From contig JAMCRB010000030.1 of NCBI GenBank assembly GCA_023380435.1, positions 4,373 through 10,630 on the forward strand: a DNA stretch of 6,258 bases, in the 5' to 3' direction. Origin of the DNA: Candidatus Parvarchaeota archaeon. GTDB lineage: Archaea > Nanobdellota > Nanobdellia > Parvarchaeales > Parvarchaeaceae. Shown here piece after piece: positions 4,137-6,258 of this stretch. Within the stretch, counting starts at the first letter, position 1, and every line of letters starts with the position of its first letter. The position numbers and the translations under genes are program-made. Under the pieces are notes generated by a model. It was not told where the DNA came from, did not search any database, and saw only the letters and a program-made list of their open reading frames with translations.

Positions 4137-6258
4137 ATGCCAGAAAAAGAATCTTTGACGGATAAGGTAGTGCGATTGATGAGCCAGCAGGCCCGCATAA
4201 GGAACATAGGCGTGATAGCTCATGTTGATCACGGGAAAACTACGACCTGCGACACTCTTTTGGCCGGCTGCGGGATGCTTTCCGAGGAGAAAGCAGGCAA
4301 GCAGCTTTACCTGGATTCTGAAAAGGTAGAGCAGGAACGCCAGATGACGGTCAAATCATCCAACGTCAACATGGTTTATGAGCTCAAGGAAAACGATGAA
4401 TATCTTATAAATTTGATAGACACTCCGGGACACGTTGACTTTGGAGGACACGTCACAAGAGCGGTAAGGGCGATAGACGGCGCAATCGTAGTGATGGATT
4501 CGGTGGAGGGCGTGATGCCCCAGACAGAGATGGTTTTAAAGCAGGCCCTTAGAGATAAAGTTAAGCCTATACTCTACATTAACAAAATAGACAGACTGAT
4601 CAGCGAGATGCGCTACAGCCCCGAGGAGATGCAGAACCACTTAGTTAAATTAATAACGCAGATAAACTCTTTCATAAAAGACCTGGCACCGGAAGAGCTC
4701 AAGCAAAAATGGCAGGTAAACGTACAGGACAATACCGTAGCGTTTGGAGCTTCGCGTGAGAACTGGGCGCTTTCTTTCAAAAGAATGAAAGAGACCGGCC
4801 TTTCTTTCAAGGATGTATACGACGCCTATACTTCCGGAGACAAAGAAAAGGTGAAGGAGCTCTCAAAGAAAAGCCCAGTCCATAAGGTGTTGCTGGACAT
4901 GGTTATAGAGCACCTGCCGAGCCCATTGGAGGCGCAGAAATACCGTGTGCCTATCGTATGGCACGGAGAGCTGGAAAGCGATGTGGGCAAATCTCTTCTA
5001 GCATGCAATCCTGATGGACCGCTGATGATATCCGTCACGAACATAGAAATAGACCCGCAGGCGGGGGAAATAGCAGTTGGTAGGATATTCTCGGGTAAAG
5101 TATCAAAAGGCCAGGATGTTTTTCTTGTTAACAACAAGCAGGTCAATAAGATCCAGCAGATCTACATATGGAAAGGCCCGCAAAGGTTCCAGGTTGACAG
5201 TGCGATATCTGGAAACCAGATAGGTATGGCCGGACTGAAGAACATAACCTCTGGAGAGACTCTTTCTTCCCTGCAGGAAGTCACGCCGTTTGAACCTGTG
5301 AAGCACGCGCTGCAGCCGGTTGTTGTGAAAGCTATAGAACCTAAGAATCCAAAAGACCTTCCAAAGCTGATCCAGGCGCTCAAAGAGCTTGCCATCTATG
5401 ATATAACGCTTAAAGTATCAATAAACCACGAGACTGGGGAGAATCTCATTGCAGGCCTGGGTACTCTCCACCTCGAGATAGTCGAGGACAAACTGAGAAG
5501 AACATACGGCTTAGAGATAGTCGGCTCGCAGCCGATTGTCGTCTACAAGGAAAGCATCGCGGCCAGAGGACAGACGGTCGAGGGCAAGTCCCCGAATAAG
5601 CACAATAGGTTCTACCTGCATGCTGAACCTCTAAGTCCTGAACTCATAGAAACCATCAACAGCGAAGACATACCTACCGGAACGATAAAAACGTTGAATG
5701 CGGATGCGCTCAAAAAGCTTATGGACGCCGGCATGGAAAGGGAGGAGGCAAAAAGGATATCTGCGATTTACGGCGATAATATGTTCGTAGATGCGACCAG
5801 GGGAATAATACACATAGGCGAGATAATCGACATGTGCATAGAATCGTTCAATGAGGTTATGAAAGCGGGCCCGCAGGCCAAGGAAGAAGTCAGAGGCGTA
5901 AAAATCGTCTTTGAAGATACGGTATTGCACGAAGACGCGATACACCGCGGACCTGCACAAGTCATACCGGCGGTCAGGGATGCCATAAAAGATGCGATAA
6001 TGAACGCCAACCCCATCATGCTTGAGCCCATACAGATGATAAGGGTCGACCTTCCGATGGCGAACCTGAGCACGATAAGCGCTCTTATACAATCAAAGCG
6101 CGGAGTCCTTGACAACGTCAAAGAGGAAGGGGACAAAGCAGTCTTGATGGCCGAAATACCGGTCTCTGCGTCATTCAATTTTACAAACGAACTGAGGTCC
6201 GGTACCGAAGGAAGAGGCTCCTGGTCTCTTGCGGGCGAGACGTTCAGGAAGCTGCCTA
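4137..6258 (+). CDS. fusA: Translation elongation factor aEF-2 (3' end outside window)
   Basis: GTPase that drives ribosomal translocation; 707 codons are visible, with no stop before the window edge. Archaeal EF-2 is about 730 residues, so only some 20-30 C-terminal residues are missing. G-domain motifs: AHVDHGKT (28-35), switch I around VEQERQMTV (64-72), DTPGH (95-99), NKID (149-152) and the GAS G5 loop (204-206). Domain II spans about 270-380. Domain III contains GLGTLHLEIVEDKL (440-453), and domain IV has the tip loop LHEDAIHRGPAQVIPAVR (597-614). His603 in that loop is the residue converted to diphthamide in archaea and eukaryotes, and dph6 in this window encodes the last enzyme of that pathway. 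It has its own strong TATA box and Shine-Dalgarno. The domain III/IV sequence is intact; no frameshift or internal stop was seen. Confidence 0.98.
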   Translation, partial: MPEKESLTDKVVRLMSQQARIRNIGVIAHVDHGKTTTCDTLLAGCGMLSEEKAGKQLYLDSEKVEQERQMTVKSSNVNMVYELKENDEYLINLIDTPGHVDFGGHVTRAVRAIDGAIVVMDSVEGVMPQTEMVLKQALRDKVKPILYINKIDRLISEMRYSPEEMQNHLVKLITQINSFIKDLAPEELKQKWQVNVQDNTVAFGASRENWALSFKRMKETGLSFKDVYDAYTSGDKEKVKELSKKSPVHKVLLDMVIEHLPSPLEAQKYRVPIVWHGELESDVGKSLLACNPDGPLMISVTNIEIDPQAGEIAVGRIFSGKVSKGQDVFLVNNKQVNKIQQIYIWKGPQRFQVDSAISGNQIGMAGLKNITSGETLSSLQEVTPFEPVKHALQPVVVKAIEPKNPKDLPKLIQALKELAIYDITLKVSINHETGENLIAGLGTLHLEIVEDKLRRTYGLEIVGSQPIVVYKESIAARGQTVEGKSPNKHNRFYLHAEPLSPELIETINSEDIPTGTIKTLNADALKKLMDAGMEREEAKRISAIYGDNMFVDATRGIIHIGEIIDMCIESFNEVMKAGPQAKEEVRGVKIVFEDTVLHEDAIHRGPAQVIPAVRDAIKDAIMNANPIMLEPIQMIRVDLPMANLSTISALIQSKRGVLDNVKEEGDKAVLMAEIPVSASFNFTNELRSGTEGRGSWSLAGETFRKLP

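Noticed and set aside
5631..6178. Two long minus-strand reading frames opposite EF-2
   Set aside because: Both lie wholly inside the conserved domain IV/V coding sequence of EF-2 and are antisense shadows.
1..6258. CRISPR array, insertion sequence or phage genes
   Set aside because: No spaced direct repeats, no terminal inverted repeats flanking a transposase, and no integrase or phage structural gene were seen.

Overview
This window is archaeal chromosome. The evidence is a near-complete aEF-2 with the diphthamide target motif, a Dph6-type diphthine-ammonia ligase, an intronless class II tRNA-Leu with no encoded CCA, and AT-rich TATA elements centred about 26-27 nt upstream of several start codons, as expected for leaderless archaeal genes. 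The compact layout, the many small membrane proteins and the pilin-like surface domain suggest a small-genome lineage such as DPANN/Micrarchaeota. That placement is a guess from general style; no taxon-specific marker was tested.

Layout: (1) 1-86, a UUCG-tetraloop terminator of an upstream gene and a promoter. (2) 87-680 (+), a P-loop nucleotide-kinase-like protein with an unusual GKD P-loop, whose 3' end overlaps by 40 bp the convergent (3) dph6 gene (641-1321, -). (4) Divergent from dph6, sharing an AT-rich promoter core, is a two-gene + operon: a membrane-anchored bPH2 (YdbS-like) protein (1382-1948) overlapping by 20 bp an unrecognised six-helix membrane protein (1929-2531). (5) Two tandem paralogous minus-strand genes (2599-2883 and 2987-3646) share an approximately 83% identical three-helix membrane module and a nearly identical promoter. 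The second carries an added extracytoplasmic Ser/Thr/Gly-rich beta domain. (6) tRNA-Leu(CAG) on the minus strand (3683-3767). (7) A 369-bp stretch without a conventional gene (3768-4136) holds what looks like a small independent + strand transcription unit: TATA box, a 12-codon Lys/Arg-rich reading frame, two strong hairpins and T-tracts. (8) fusA/aEF-2 (4137 to the window edge, +), with its own TATA box and Shine-Dalgarno, missing only about the last 20-30 residues.

Functional links: Dph6 catalyses the last step of diphthamide synthesis on EF-2, and the substrate histidine (His603) is visible in the EF-2 gene about 2.8 kb away. The bPH2 gene and its partner form a translationally overlapping membrane pair. 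The tandem three-helix genes look like a duplication in which one copy gained (or the other lost) a surface domain. The most interesting unexplained items are that domain-swapped duplicate pair and the putative small RNA/micropeptide locus between the tRNA and EF-2.
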